A DNA stretch of 6,578 nucleotides from a bacterium (GTDB lineage: Bacteria > UBA6262), in contig JAQUQP010000107.1 in NCBI GenBank assembly GCA_028716025.1, forward strand, positions 1 to 6,578. Reading direction: 5' to 3'. Both the position numbers and the translations under genes were made by a program. The notes below the pieces were generated by a model that searched no databases, had not been told where the DNA came from, and saw only the letters and a list, made by a program, of their open reading frames with translations. Positions 1 to 6,412 of the stretch are shown piece after piece. Numbering within the stretch: the first letter of the stretch is position 1; the number at the start of each line of letters is the position of its first letter.

Positions 1-20
1 CATCCTTTTTTTGAGGGCAT
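1..20 (-). CDS. Possible start of another gene, cut by the window edge
   Basis: A ribosome-binding-like AGGGAGG lies 4 nt upstream of an ATG at positions 20-18 on the minus strand, followed by codons for PSKKG before the window ends. Nothing can be said about the product. The ribosome binding site and start could pair partly with each other (GAGG with CCTC), which might lower translation. The call rests only on the ribosome binding site and on every other gene in the window running in this direction. Confidence 0.4.
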
Positions 21-39
21 AGCGCCTCCCTATTAAAGC

Positions 40-59
40 TACTAATATATTTTTTAGTA
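40..59. repeat. Inverted repeat TACTAA-N8-TTAGTA
   Basis: This is a perfect 6-bp inverted repeat with an 8-nt A/T-only centre in the spacer between the membrane protein gene and the putative next gene. It overlaps the candidate -10 box and likely transcription start, the position expected of a repressor operator. It could also form a weak hairpin. No T-tract follows on the minus strand. Confidence 0.35.
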
Positions 60-85
60 TATCATATCTAGCGTCCGCTAAGCAA
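56..85 (-). promoter_or_regulatory. Candidate extended -10 promoter for the next gene
   Basis: The minus strand has TTGCTT (80-85), an 18-nt spacer and TATACT (56-61) preceded by TG one base upstream, which is an extended -10 arrangement. The -35 box is poor (TTG only) and overlaps the stop codon of the preceding gene. If real, it would start transcription near position 49, about 30 nt before the candidate ATG at 20. Confidence 0.3.
69..80. repeat. Small palindrome at the end of the synthase-like gene
   Basis: TAGCG-TC-CGCTA is a 5-bp inverted repeat that includes the TAG stop codon of the membrane protein gene. No T-tract follows on the minus strand, so it is not a convincing terminator. 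It also falls inside the spacer of the possible promoter for the next gene. Confidence 0.3.
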
Positions 86-2282
86 TCCTTTTCGAGTAGT
101 AAAAACTGATGAACGCATTAGCAAGAACCAAAGCTCCCAAGCCATAGCAAGCGCCAAATACGCCCCATAAAGGGATCAACATCAAGTTCACAATGACTGT
201 ACCCAAACAAGCTCCCAGCAGATCCATGGCATAAAAGAGCCCCGGCCGGCGCTTGATCAAACAGCATAAGGGAAAGATCGTTCCCACCCAAATCCCATCT
301 AGGAAAGTAAGGATCAAAATAAAAAAAATGATCGCGGGTGTCCAGGAAACCCTTCCCAGTATAGCCAGTAGCAGCGGTAAAGACAGGATGAACAACCCAA
401 AACCGGTGATAATCTTCACTAATAGTGAAAAACAAAGGCCAGGTTGTAAATCAGGACGCGTACCAATTCTTGATCCCCAAACCAGGCCAAGCATAAAACA
501 TGCTATCACTATCCCCAATAGATGGTACACATATCCTACCAGAATCTGGCAGGATAGGATCAGGACCAATTCAACCGCCATACCCGCAAATCCAGCCATA
601 AAAGCCTGTGCCGGCAAGAGCCTAAAGGGATTTCTCCTAATAAACAGCCACCCGGATACGATCAAGACACCATAGATCACCAGCCAATGCCACCATTTCC
701 ATTGCATGACCGCCCATAACATCTTTGGCCAGGAGGACTGGAACTGTTTCCCCCATAAAATAATATTATGATAATAGCTGATTGGCGCAAAATCACGGTT
801 TAGTTTCCCGGCCGGGTAATTTTCCAGCGCATCCAAGGTAAATCCTAATCTTTCCGTGGTTAATTGATAGGGAATGGTAACGTTAAAATATTCGGCGTCA
901 ATTTCCCGTTCTCGCAGTCGTTCTCTTAACACCGGCGCAGCATCGCTAAGATAAGAATCACTAGGTGAGGCCAGCAAGTACATCGTTTCCCCTGGGACAA
1001 CGATCACTTTGGTAAAAACACTTTTCAAGGTCCAGTAGAGACAGCCGTTATAATTGCGCAGTTCCTGGCTCAAGTAATTTTCATTGGAATCAATGCCCAG
1101 TATCACGACGCCGGCTCGGGTAAGTTTCTGCTGGATATCCTGGAAAAATTCCCGGGTATAGAAACGATTTCCCTCGGTACTCAGCGGGCTCCCATTGTTT
1201 ACGATAATAGCATCAAATTTCCCAACACTATTATCGCGCAGGAACACGCGGCCATCGGTATTGAGCAACATCACCCGGAAATCATACAGGGCTTGCCGGT
1301 CTTCAACCGTAATATTGTTCTTAGCCAGGCTAACCAGAACATCATCCATTTCAACATAATATACTTCCGCTACCGGATATTTAAGGATCTCTTTGAGCAG
1401 GCTGTTAAATCCTCCGCCTAAAACCAGTATCCGCCTAGGTTGCGGAGTTTCCAGCAGGGCCAGGTTGGCAAGCATCTGGCTGCCAGGCCTATCCGGATTG
1501 GAATAACTCAATAAACCGTTAATATAAAAATTACGCAGATCCTCTTCGCTGGTAACCGCGTAATAGGCATAGCGCGAAATAGCTGTATCTCGTAATAATT
1601 CCCTGGACCAGTTCAGTCGCTGGGTACGTTGCTCCAGTAATGTGGTCTGGCCGCTAAAAAGTATTCCTAGGGACAGGATCAAACTAATTATAATCACATT
1701 AAGAAGCCAAGGATTTTTATTTTCACCCGCAAACTGCCATAGTAAAAACAACATCACCAAGTTAACACTGATCACCGTAAAAAAAATAAAAAAGGAATTT
1801 TGGGAATAGGACAGCCAAAAACTTAGAATCAATCCTCCAACCAGACTGCCAAGCACATCAGAGCGATAGACTATGGATACGGAAGGTAAGATACGACAGG
1901 CTAAAGAAAATTGCCACCCAACCAAAAAAGCCAGCGGGGCAGTGACCAAAAGCGCGCTCCCCAGTAAGGGAGTAAAACCAATGAGCTGTCCTTGAGGTAT
2001 TTGCAGGAGTAAGCGTAACGCCCGGATAAATACTATGGTGAAGAGCAGGATCAACAGTACCAGACTTTGACCGCTAAGATATAAACTCGCGTTTTGGGAA
2101 ATACGTTGGGAAAATCGGCCGGAAAGATAGCTGCCGCAGGCTACCCAGAACAGCCAACCGGCAAAAATAAAACCCAGGGAAAAAACATTGCTGCTGAACA
2201 CATTCACCATTTCCCGGACTAAAATTGTCTGGGCAACGAGAGCGGTAAAACCAGCAGCAAACAGATTAAGATACCAGATCAT
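78..2282 (-). CDS. Membrane-embedded spermidine-synthase-like protein
   Basis: This is a 734-residue integral membrane protein in three parts. Residues 1-208 are hydrophobic with about six likely transmembrane segments. Residues about 220-505 form a soluble spermidine-synthase/methyltransferase-like Rossmann domain: VLGGG (287-291), VEMDD (E311 and D313 at the end of strand 2), NTDGRVFL (D343), and FDAIIVNNGSP (356-366) followed by RFYTREFF. Residues about 525-734 are again membrane segments. In true aminopropyltransferases the loop equivalent to VNNGSP is VDSSDP and carries the catalytic aspartate; here N362 and S365 replace the acids, so spermidine synthesis is doubtful. Such fused membrane proteins are widespread and, to my knowledge, lack an established substrate. 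The ATG overlaps the DJ-1 stop by one base with only a weak ribosome binding site, so translation is probably coupled. The gene ends with TAG at 78-80. It is the last member of the apgM-DJ-1 unit. Confidence 0.9.
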   Translation of the reverse strand: MIWYLNLFAAGFTALVAQTILVREMVNVFSSNVFSLGFIFAGWLFWVACGSYLSGRFSQRISQNASLYLSGQSLVLLILLFTIVFIRALRLLLQIPQGQLIGFTPLLGSALLVTAPLAFLVGWQFSLACRILPSVSIVYRSDVLGSLVGGLILSFWLSYSQNSFFIFFTVISVNLVMLFLLWQFAGENKNPWLLNVIIISLILSLGILFSGQTTLLEQRTQRLNWSRELLRDTAISRYAYYAVTSEEDLRNFYINGLLSYSNPDRPGSQMLANLALLETPQPRRILVLGGGFNSLLKEILKYPVAEVYYVEMDDVLVSLAKNNITVEDRQALYDFRVMLLNTDGRVFLRDNSVGKFDAIIVNNGSPLSTEGNRFYTREFFQDIQQKLTRAGVVILGIDSNENYLSQELRNYNGCLYWTLKSVFTKVIVVPGETMYLLASPSDSYLSDAAPVLRERLREREIDAEYFNVTIPYQLTTERLGFTLDALENYPAGKLNRDFAPISYYHNIILWGKQFQSSWPKMLWAVMQWKWWHWLVIYGVLIVSGWLFIRRNPFRLLPAQAFMAGFAGMAVELVLILSCQILVGYVYHLLGIVIACFMLGLVWGSRIGTRPDLQPGLCFSLLVKIITGFGLFILSLPLLLAILGRVSWTPAIIFFILILTFLDGIWVGTIFPLCCLIKRRPGLFYAMDLLGACLGTVIVNLMLIPLWGVFGACYGLGALVLANAFISFYYSKRIA

Positions 2283-2815
2283 TATTTCTGTTCTTTCAGT
2301 AACATCTTTCTGATAGCCTGTCCAAAAGCGACAGCCGAGGCCGGACCATTGGCAGTGACTAGTCGGCCATCAATTTCAACTTCTTTGCCAGTATAGTAGG
2401 CTCTGTTTTTTTCGATCATTTCCGCTTCAGCCGGGAAGCTGGTCACTTTTTTCCCGGCGATCACGCCAGCCTGAGCCAGTATGCCGGTGGCGCTGCAAAT
2501 AGAAGCCAGTATTTTTTTTTGCCCTACGGCGCTCCGGGCTAAAGCGTGCGCCGCCGGATCATTAAAATAATTCCTGGAACCGCTGCCGCCAATGAAAATT
2601 ATGGCGTCATACTCTTCAGCCCGGCTATCGCGCAATAAAATATCAGGCTTAACCATGGCGCCAAGTTTACCGGTTGCCGGTTCGAGGCTGCTGGACGCGG
2701 TGACCACTTTAATCCCCGCAGACTCTAATATTTCTTTAGGCTGTAAATATTCTTCATCACGGAACATTTCGTGAGCTATGACCATCAATACTTTTTTAGC
2801 AGTCTTTAGAGGCAT
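2282..2815 (-). CDS. DJ-1/PfpI family protein
   Basis: This is a 177-residue, single-domain member of the class I glutamine amidotransferase-like DJ-1/PfpI superfamily, near the usual length. The nucleophile elbow is ASICSATGIL with C107, and the conserved partner glutamate is E22 in DEEYLQP, corresponding to Cys106 and Glu18 of human DJ-1. The strand motif IIFIGGSG (72-79) and the late segment VTANGPASAVAFG also align with DJ-1. The His that follows the Cys in PfpI-type proteases is absent (CS rather than CH), so a protease role is unlikely. Members have been reported as redox sensors, chaperones or glyoxalase-type enzymes; which applies here cannot be read from the sequence. The start at 2815 has GAGGG 5 nt upstream and lies 11 nt after apgM. 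The TAA stop overlaps the next ATG by one base (TAATG), suggesting translational coupling. A nine-A run at 2512-2520 immediately precedes the nucleophile region. Confidence 0.94.
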   Translation of the reverse strand: MPLKTAKKVLMVIAHEMFRDEEYLQPKEILESAGIKVVTASSSLEPATGKLGAMVKPDILLRDSRAEEYDAIIFIGGSGSRNYFNDPAAHALARSAVGQKKILASICSATGILAQAGVIAGKKVTSFPAEAEMIEKNRAYYTGKEVEIDGRLVTANGPASAVAFGQAIRKMLLKEQK

Positions 2816-2826
2816 AGGATCCCTCT

Positions 2827-4032
2827 TTAAGCACCAAACTTATTAAGTTTCAAGGCATTGGCCAGCATCAGCTGCATCGCGTCACAAGCCGGGAAGCGGC
2901 CGATGATCCCGCAGGCACATTCGTTTTCAGTAAAAGCTTTCAAATTATCTTTTCTTTCCCAGGCTGAGCACAGGATGAACGGATTAGGATGCCAGGAATG
3001 CCCTTTCATTACTGCCGGAGTAGAATGATCCCCGGTCACGGCGATCACCGCCGGCTTTAAGGCCAGCAATTGGGGCAGGTTCTGGTCCAATTCTTCAATG
3101 ATATGGACTTTATTCTCAAAATTCCCGTCTTCGCCATAGGAATCTGTTTTTTTGATATGCACGTAGAAAAAGTCGTAATTATCCCATTGTTCCTTAAGGA
3201 TCTTGAATTCTGAGGCAATCGTATCTCCGGCCGGCAGGATCTTCATGCCTACCAGGCTGGCTAATCCCTTGTACATAGGATATGTGGCGATACAAGCCGG
3301 GGTCAGTTTAAAGAGCTCTGTCATGGAAGGGATATGCGGCACTTTAGCGATCCCGCGCAACAGGACGGTATTAGCCGGATGATGGCTTTTTAAAATAATG
3401 TTCGCTTCCTTGATAAATTTATTGACGATATCACTGGCTTTCTTGCTTTCCGGCGACGGGGCTTCAGTGAACTTTATTTTTAATCCTTCTTTCTGGGGAT
3501 CAGCGTCAGTCAAAGGCCCCTGCAACCCATCACCACGGAAAACGATCACGAACCGGTGTTCTTTGCCTGGTTTGATGAATACTTCAACATCATCGATCTT
3601 TTTAATTTTACTTTGCAGTTCGGCGCAGATCACTTCATTCTTGGCCGTAGGTATGCGTCCCGCCCTCCGGTCAGTGATCACCTGGTCATCATTCATCGTC
3701 GCGAAATTTCCCCGGGCTGCCAGGTCACGGTTGGTCAGTTCAAAACCGATCCCCGCTGCTTCCAGCACACCGCGACCAATATCAAATTTTAAGGGATCGT
3801 AACCAAAGATCGCCAGATGCGAAGGCCCGCTACCCGGGGTGATCCCTGGATTGATCGGATCAGTCAAGCCGCCGATCGAGTTTTGGGCTAAGGCGTCTAA
3901 ATTTGGCTTATGCGCGGTTTCTAATTCGGTTTTACCGTTAAGCGGCAAACCGCCCACCCCGTCCATGATCAATAATACTATTTTTGAATTGGTTTTTACA
4001 GCCAGGGACTGCATCACTTTTTCTGGGATCAT
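2827..4032 (-). CDS. apgM: 2,3-bisphosphoglycerate-independent phosphoglycerate mutase, archaeal (ApgM) type
   Basis: This cytoplasmic enzyme interconverts 3-phosphoglycerate and 2-phosphoglycerate in glycolysis and gluconeogenesis without a 2,3-bisphosphoglycerate cofactor. It belongs to the alkaline-phosphatase-like metalloenzyme superfamily. The 401-residue product has the family length. It shows the metal-site motif IMDGVGG (D24), the nucleophile loop TPGSGPSHLAIFGYDP (probable Ser68), HIKKTDSYGEDG (H292, D297), and TGDHSTP (D335, H336) with GHSWHP (H345, H348). In archaeal members the GED is commonly GHD; GED together with a C-terminal KFGA fits what I recall of the bacterial subgroup. 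The start at 4032 follows AGGAGG, and the 17-residue in-frame extension to 4083 is rejected because it reads through the terminator hairpin. It is the first gene of a probable three-gene unit, 11 nt before the DJ-1 gene. No clear promoter was seen between it and the lipoprotein gene. Confidence 0.96.
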   Translation of the reverse strand: MIPEKVMQSLAVKTNSKIVLLIMDGVGGLPLNGKTELETAHKPNLDALAQNSIGGLTDPINPGITPGSGPSHLAIFGYDPLKFDIGRGVLEAAGIGFELTNRDLAARGNFATMNDDQVITDRRAGRIPTAKNEVICAELQSKIKKIDDVEVFIKPGKEHRFVIVFRGDGLQGPLTDADPQKEGLKIKFTEAPSPESKKASDIVNKFIKEANIILKSHHPANTVLLRGIAKVPHIPSMTELFKLTPACIATYPMYKGLASLVGMKILPAGDTIASEFKILKEQWDNYDFFYVHIKKTDSYGEDGNFENKVHIIEELDQNLPQLLALKPAVIAVTGDHSTPAVMKGHSWHPNPFILCSAWERKDNLKAFTENECACGIIGRFPACDAMQLMLANALKLNKFGA

Positions 4033-4044
4033 TGTTCGGTAAAT

Positions 4045-4050
4045 CCTCCT
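4045..4050 (-). promoter_or_regulatory. apgM ribosome binding site with long spacing
   Basis: AGGAGG, a perfect Shine-Dalgarno sequence, is separated from the ATG at 4032 by 12 nt, longer than the usual 5-9. No better start codon lies in between. The next in-frame ATG is six codons further on (about 4014) and would be even further away. The terminator T-tract lies immediately upstream. Confidence 0.6.
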
Positions 4051-4053
4051 CTT

Positions 4054-4090
4054 AAAAAAAATAATCAGGGATAAAATTCTCACCCTGACT
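4054..4090 (-). terminator. Rho-independent terminator before apgM
   Basis: On the minus strand AGTCAGGG (4083-4090) pairs with CCCTGATT (4063-4070) around a 12-nt loop, giving 8 pairs including one G-T wobble. One A and then eight Ts (4054-4061) follow. This is the normal form of an intrinsic terminator and would end the lipoprotein (and any hyd readthrough) transcript. Its T-tract ends only 3 nt before the apgM ribosome binding site, so it also lies within what would be the apgM leader. Confidence 0.7.
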
Positions 4091-4115
4091 GACCTGCTTT
4101 TTGCTCGTTTATTGT

Positions 4116-4136
4116 TAAATGCCCTGCGGGCGTTTA
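4116..4136 (-). repeat. Short inverted repeat over the lipoprotein stop codon
   Basis: The minus-strand sequence TAAA-C-GCCC-GCA-GGGC-A-TTTA folds into a small hairpin: a 4-bp G/C stem with a 3-nt loop, one C-A mismatch, then 4 bp of A-T pairs. It begins at the TAA stop of the lipoprotein gene. No T-tract follows, so it is not a classical terminator on its own. It may protect the 3' end of the mRNA or belong to a family of dispersed palindromes. Confidence 0.45.
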
Positions 4137-4697
4137 TTCCAGCGTCTTGACTTTCTGGATGAGGGAGAGCATTTCGTCTTCCTGTTTCTGGTTGCCAGCG
4201 CCTTTAAATCTTTCTTTCAAATAAGCCAGCGCCGTTTCCTTGTACACGCAGGGTAAGGTTTTAAAAGCGGCTATTTTCCATAATCCGCGTTCTTTCACCA
4301 GATTAAACTCTACCAGGAACGGCATGTCTTCCACATATACATCAGCTTTATCTACATTTAAGGTAGCCATATAATCATAGATAACATACACGGTGGCTGT
4401 ATCGCCTTTTTCAATGGTCTGTTGGATCTTATAATCACGGATCAGGTAAATATAGTTCCATCCCAGTTCAGGAGGACTGTTAACGGAATAATATCGGGAG
4501 GTCAACTCAGCTGTATCTGAGGTTAACCTGGAACCGTACGCGTCTGCCTTGCAATACTCATACACGACCAGGTCCGGCTTAGAGGGATATCCTGAGATCG
4601 ACAATACCTGCCGATTTGAACTAGTTGTAGTACTTGTAGTAGCACCACAAGAACATAAAACCAATGTAGCCATTATGATCAATAATATTTTTGTCAT
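4134..4697 (-). CDS. Predicted lipoprotein, possibly NTF2-like fold, function unknown
   Basis: This is a 187-residue protein I do not recognise as a named family. It opens with a lipoprotein signal peptide: a charged MTK start, a hydrophobic stretch to residue 14, and a lipobox LCSC ending at the lipidated cysteine C17. A Ser/Thr-rich linker (residues 18-28) follows. The mature part is rich in alternating beta-strand-like segments (about 80-147), ending in a GLWKIAAF strand reminiscent of NTF2-like or lumazine-binding-like lipoproteins; that resemblance is impressionistic. The last 25 residues are charged and helical. Two mature cysteines, C49 and C150, could form a disulfide. The start at 4697 is chosen because AGGAG lies 7 nt upstream and the signal peptide begins exactly there; the 12-residue upstream extension would spoil it. 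It lies 60 nt after hydF and is probably transcribed separately or by readthrough. It is expected to be membrane-anchored outside the cytoplasm. Confidence 0.85.
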   Translation of the reverse strand: MTKILLIIMATLVLCSCGATTSTTTSSNRQVLSISGYPSKPDLVVYEYCKADAYGSRLTSDTAELTSRYYSVNSPPELGWNYIYLIRDYKIQQTIEKGDTATVYVIYDYMATLNVDKADVYVEDMPFLVEFNLVKERGLWKIAAFKTLPCVYKETALAYLKERFKGAGNQKQEDEMLSLIQKVKTLE

Positions 4698-4715
4698 CTC
4701 TTTACTCCTAGGTTC

Positions 4716-4744
4716 ATTTAAGCATAAAGCCAAAATTATTTCAA
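4716..4744 (-). promoter_or_regulatory. Candidate promoter for the lipoprotein gene
   Basis: In the 60-nt gap after hydF the minus strand carries TTGAAA (4739-4744), a 17-nt spacer and TTAAAT (4716-4721), resembling sigma-70 -35 and -10 boxes. A second overlapping possibility is TTTACT (4744-4749), 17 nt, TATGCT (4721-4726). Either would start transcription only a short distance before the ribosome binding site AGGAG at 4705-4709. Such boxes arise readily in A/T-rich spacers, so this is tentative. Confidence 0.35.
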
Positions 4745-4747
4745 GTA

Positions 4748-4769
4748 AAAAATATAGCTATTTATTTTT
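4748..4769 (-). terminator. Weak A/T-only hairpin at the hydF stop
   Basis: On the minus strand a perfect 7-bp inverted repeat, AAAAATA and TATTTTT, flanks an 8-nt loop containing the hydF stop region, and the right arm runs into a six-T tract. The shape is that of an intrinsic terminator, but the stem has only A-T pairs and would be weak. It may simply be A/T-rich spacer sequence. If it acts, it would end the hydE-receiver-hydF transcript. Confidence 0.25.
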
Positions 4770-6005
4770 AACGGCTTGCTGATACTCTTTTAGAGCATCC
4801 GGAAACGGCTGTAATACTCTTTCCAGAACATGATGAACCAAAGAAATACACAGCCCGTAATTAGTAATAAGCACGCCTTGCGCCTGGGCCTGTTGTATCC
4901 GGGAAAGCATCTGCCGTTTGTTGATCATGCAGCCACCGCAATGGATGATTATTTTATAATCTTTTAAGTCTTCAGGATAATCATAGCCAGAGGTCACGGT
5001 TATATCTAGGGCTCCGCCGACGTATTTTTTCAGCCAGCGCGGCATTTTGACCCGGCCGATATCATCTTCTATCGGGTGATGACTGCACGCTTCCGCGATC
5101 AGGATCTTATCACCGGGTTTTAAATCTTGCAGCACGGCTGTACCGCGCGCCGCTACCGCCAGGTCCCCGCGGTACCGGGAAAAAAGAATGGAAAAAGTAG
5201 TGCACGGGACCTTAGCCGGAGTAGCGGCCACCATTTTATCCACTACCTGTGAGTCACAGATCACGAGATCAGGTTTTTTTCTTAACGCTTTAAGAAAATG
5301 AGCGTATTCTGTTTCTTTGACCACCAGGGAGCCAGCGCTATGATCCAGCGCATCACGAATAACCTGGACCTGCGGCAAGATGATCCTGCCCTTGGGGGCC
5401 TCTTTGTCGATAGGTACGATCAAAACAGCCATACCGCCGGCCGGCACCAGGTCGCCGATCAGGGCCTGTGGTTTAAGAAAATCATCCGGAGCGGCTGCCA
5501 GCAGGTATTGCTTTAACTGGTTCGTCACAGTATCTCTTTGTTTCGGATCAATGCTGGAAGATAAAATATGATATTTGGCTTTAGTCTTTACCAGGGCTAA
5601 AAAACCAGGATCAGGCGGATTAAGATCAACTTTATTGATGACAATGATCAGCGGCAATTTCCGGGCCAGGGCTATAGCATAGATCTTTTCTTCATAATCA
5701 CTCCAAGTCCCTGCTTCCACGATCAACACGAGCACATCAGCCCGGTCAAAGATCTTTTTTGTTTTCTGGATACGCCGCGCTCCCAGGGCAGAAGTATCAT
5801 CCAATCCGGCTGTGTCTAAAAATACCACCGGCCCCACCGGCAGCAATTCCATGGGCTTTTCCACTACATCAGTAGTAGTCCCGGGGATAGGCGAAGTAAT
5901 GGCCACATCCTGCCCGGCAACCAGGTTAAGAAAACTGGATTTGCCCACATTCATCCGGCCGAACAAACCGATATGCAAGCGTAGTGATTTGGGAGTTTTA
6001 AGCAT
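4758..6005 (-). CDS. hydF: [FeFe]-hydrogenase H-cluster maturation GTPase HydF
   Basis: This 415-residue protein has the full HydF layout and family length. The N-terminal G domain shows the P-loop GRMNVGKS (16-23), the switch threonines TTT (43-45), DTAG (64-67), NKVD (124-127) and an SSS G5-like loop (149-151). A middle dimerisation region follows. The C-terminal cluster domain carries CSHH (C307, H309) and HCGGC (H355, C356, C359), matching the family CxH...HCxxC ligands of the [4Fe-4S] cluster. HydF is the cytoplasmic scaffold on which the diiron precursor from HydE and HydG is assembled and passed to apo-hydrogenase. No key residue is missing, so it should be functional. The ATG at 6005 begins 12 nt after the receiver stop, but only a weak purine stretch (AGATAAG) precedes it, so initiation may depend on the upstream gene. 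hydG and the hydrogenase subunits are not in the window. Confidence 0.97.
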   Translation of the reverse strand: MLKTPKSLRLHIGLFGRMNVGKSSFLNLVAGQDVAITSPIPGTTTDVVEKPMELLPVGPVVFLDTAGLDDTSALGARRIQKTKKIFDRADVLVLIVEAGTWSDYEEKIYAIALARKLPLIIVINKVDLNPPDPGFLALVKTKAKYHILSSSIDPKQRDTVTNQLKQYLLAAAPDDFLKPQALIGDLVPAGGMAVLIVPIDKEAPKGRIILPQVQVIRDALDHSAGSLVVKETEYAHFLKALRKKPDLVICDSQVVDKMVAATPAKVPCTTFSILFSRYRGDLAVAARGTAVLQDLKPGDKILIAEACSHHPIEDDIGRVKMPRWLKKYVGGALDITVTSGYDYPEDLKDYKIIIHCGGCMINKRQMLSRIQQAQAQGVLITNYGLCISLVHHVLERVLQPFPDALKEYQQAVKNK

Positions 6006-6017
6006 TTTTTCTTATCT

Positions 6018-6401
6018 TTATTTTAAATTTTCAGCGATCGCTTTCAGCAAGACATCCGGCTTGATCGGTTTTTCCAGTACAGTTTTTACCGGGAGCCAGT
6101 CTTGGTCAGGTTCAAAACCAAAAGGCAGGTTCATTTCCTTGCGCACACCTGAAACGATAATAACCGGGACATTTTTTGTCTTATTTTCCTGCTTCAGACT
6201 ACGCGCAAGATCAAAACCTTCTGACTTATGGGTCATCATTACGTCTAACAGGATAATATCAGGCACCTGGCTTTTAGCTTTTTCAAATCCCTGCTCTCCG
6301 TTCTCAGCTGTAATTACCTCAAAGCCCTTGGCTTCCAGCAACGTGGTAGTTGCTTCGCGATATTCCGCGTCGTCATCGATGATGAGCACTTTCTTAGCCA
6401 T
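6018..6401 (-). CDS. Stand-alone response-regulator receiver protein in the hyd operon
   Basis: This is a 127-residue single receiver (CheY-like) domain without a DNA-binding or enzymatic output domain. Visible receiver residues are the acidic pocket D9-D10-D11 after strand 1 (KVLIIDDD), the phosphoacceptor D53 in IILLDVMM, the switch residue S84 in VIIVSG, and K111-P112 in LEKPIKP. The linker from S84 to K111 is 27 residues, several longer than in CheY, and contains an acidic, Trp-containing stretch (FEPDQDWLPV). The start at 6401 is chosen because GGGAGGG lies 5 nt upstream; the 32-residue in-frame extension would overlap hydE and lacks this spacing. It sits 11 nt after hydE and 12 nt before hydF. 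By inference it receives a phosphoryl group from a kinase encoded elsewhere and may tune hydrogenase expression or activity. No partner kinase is visible, so the actual role is unknown. Confidence 0.93.
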   Translation of the reverse strand: MAKKVLIIDDDAEYREATTTLLEAKGFEVITAENGEQGFEKAKSQVPDIILLDVMMTHKSEGFDLARSLKQENKTKNVPVIIVSGVRKEMNLPFGFEPDQDWLPVKTVLEKPIKPDVLLKAIAENLK

Positions 6402-6412
6402 TTTTTCCCTCC

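Noticed and set aside
1..30. Terminator made of GAGGGC/GCGCCTC and the adjacent seven-T run
   Set aside because: On the plus strand the T-run precedes the arms, and on the minus strand the hairpin is followed by A residues, so neither orientation gives a terminator.
253..675. Plus-strand open frame of 140 codons inside the membrane protein gene
   Set aside because: It lies wholly within a longer minus-strand gene with clear domain motifs, has no ribosome binding site that I can see and its translation resembles no protein family.
3398..3802. Plus-strand open frames opposite apgM
   Set aside because: They overlap conserved active-site coding of apgM on the other strand; the composition looks like a reverse-complement shadow.
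4033..4083. N-terminal extension of apgM by 17 residues
   Set aside because: It would be encoded by the terminator stem, T-tract and ribosome binding site; the family normally starts shortly before the metal-binding strand.
4698..4733. Upstream start for the lipoprotein
   Set aside because: The added 12 residues would precede the signal peptide and include the AGGAG ribosome binding site; the start at 4697 gives an ideal signal peptide.
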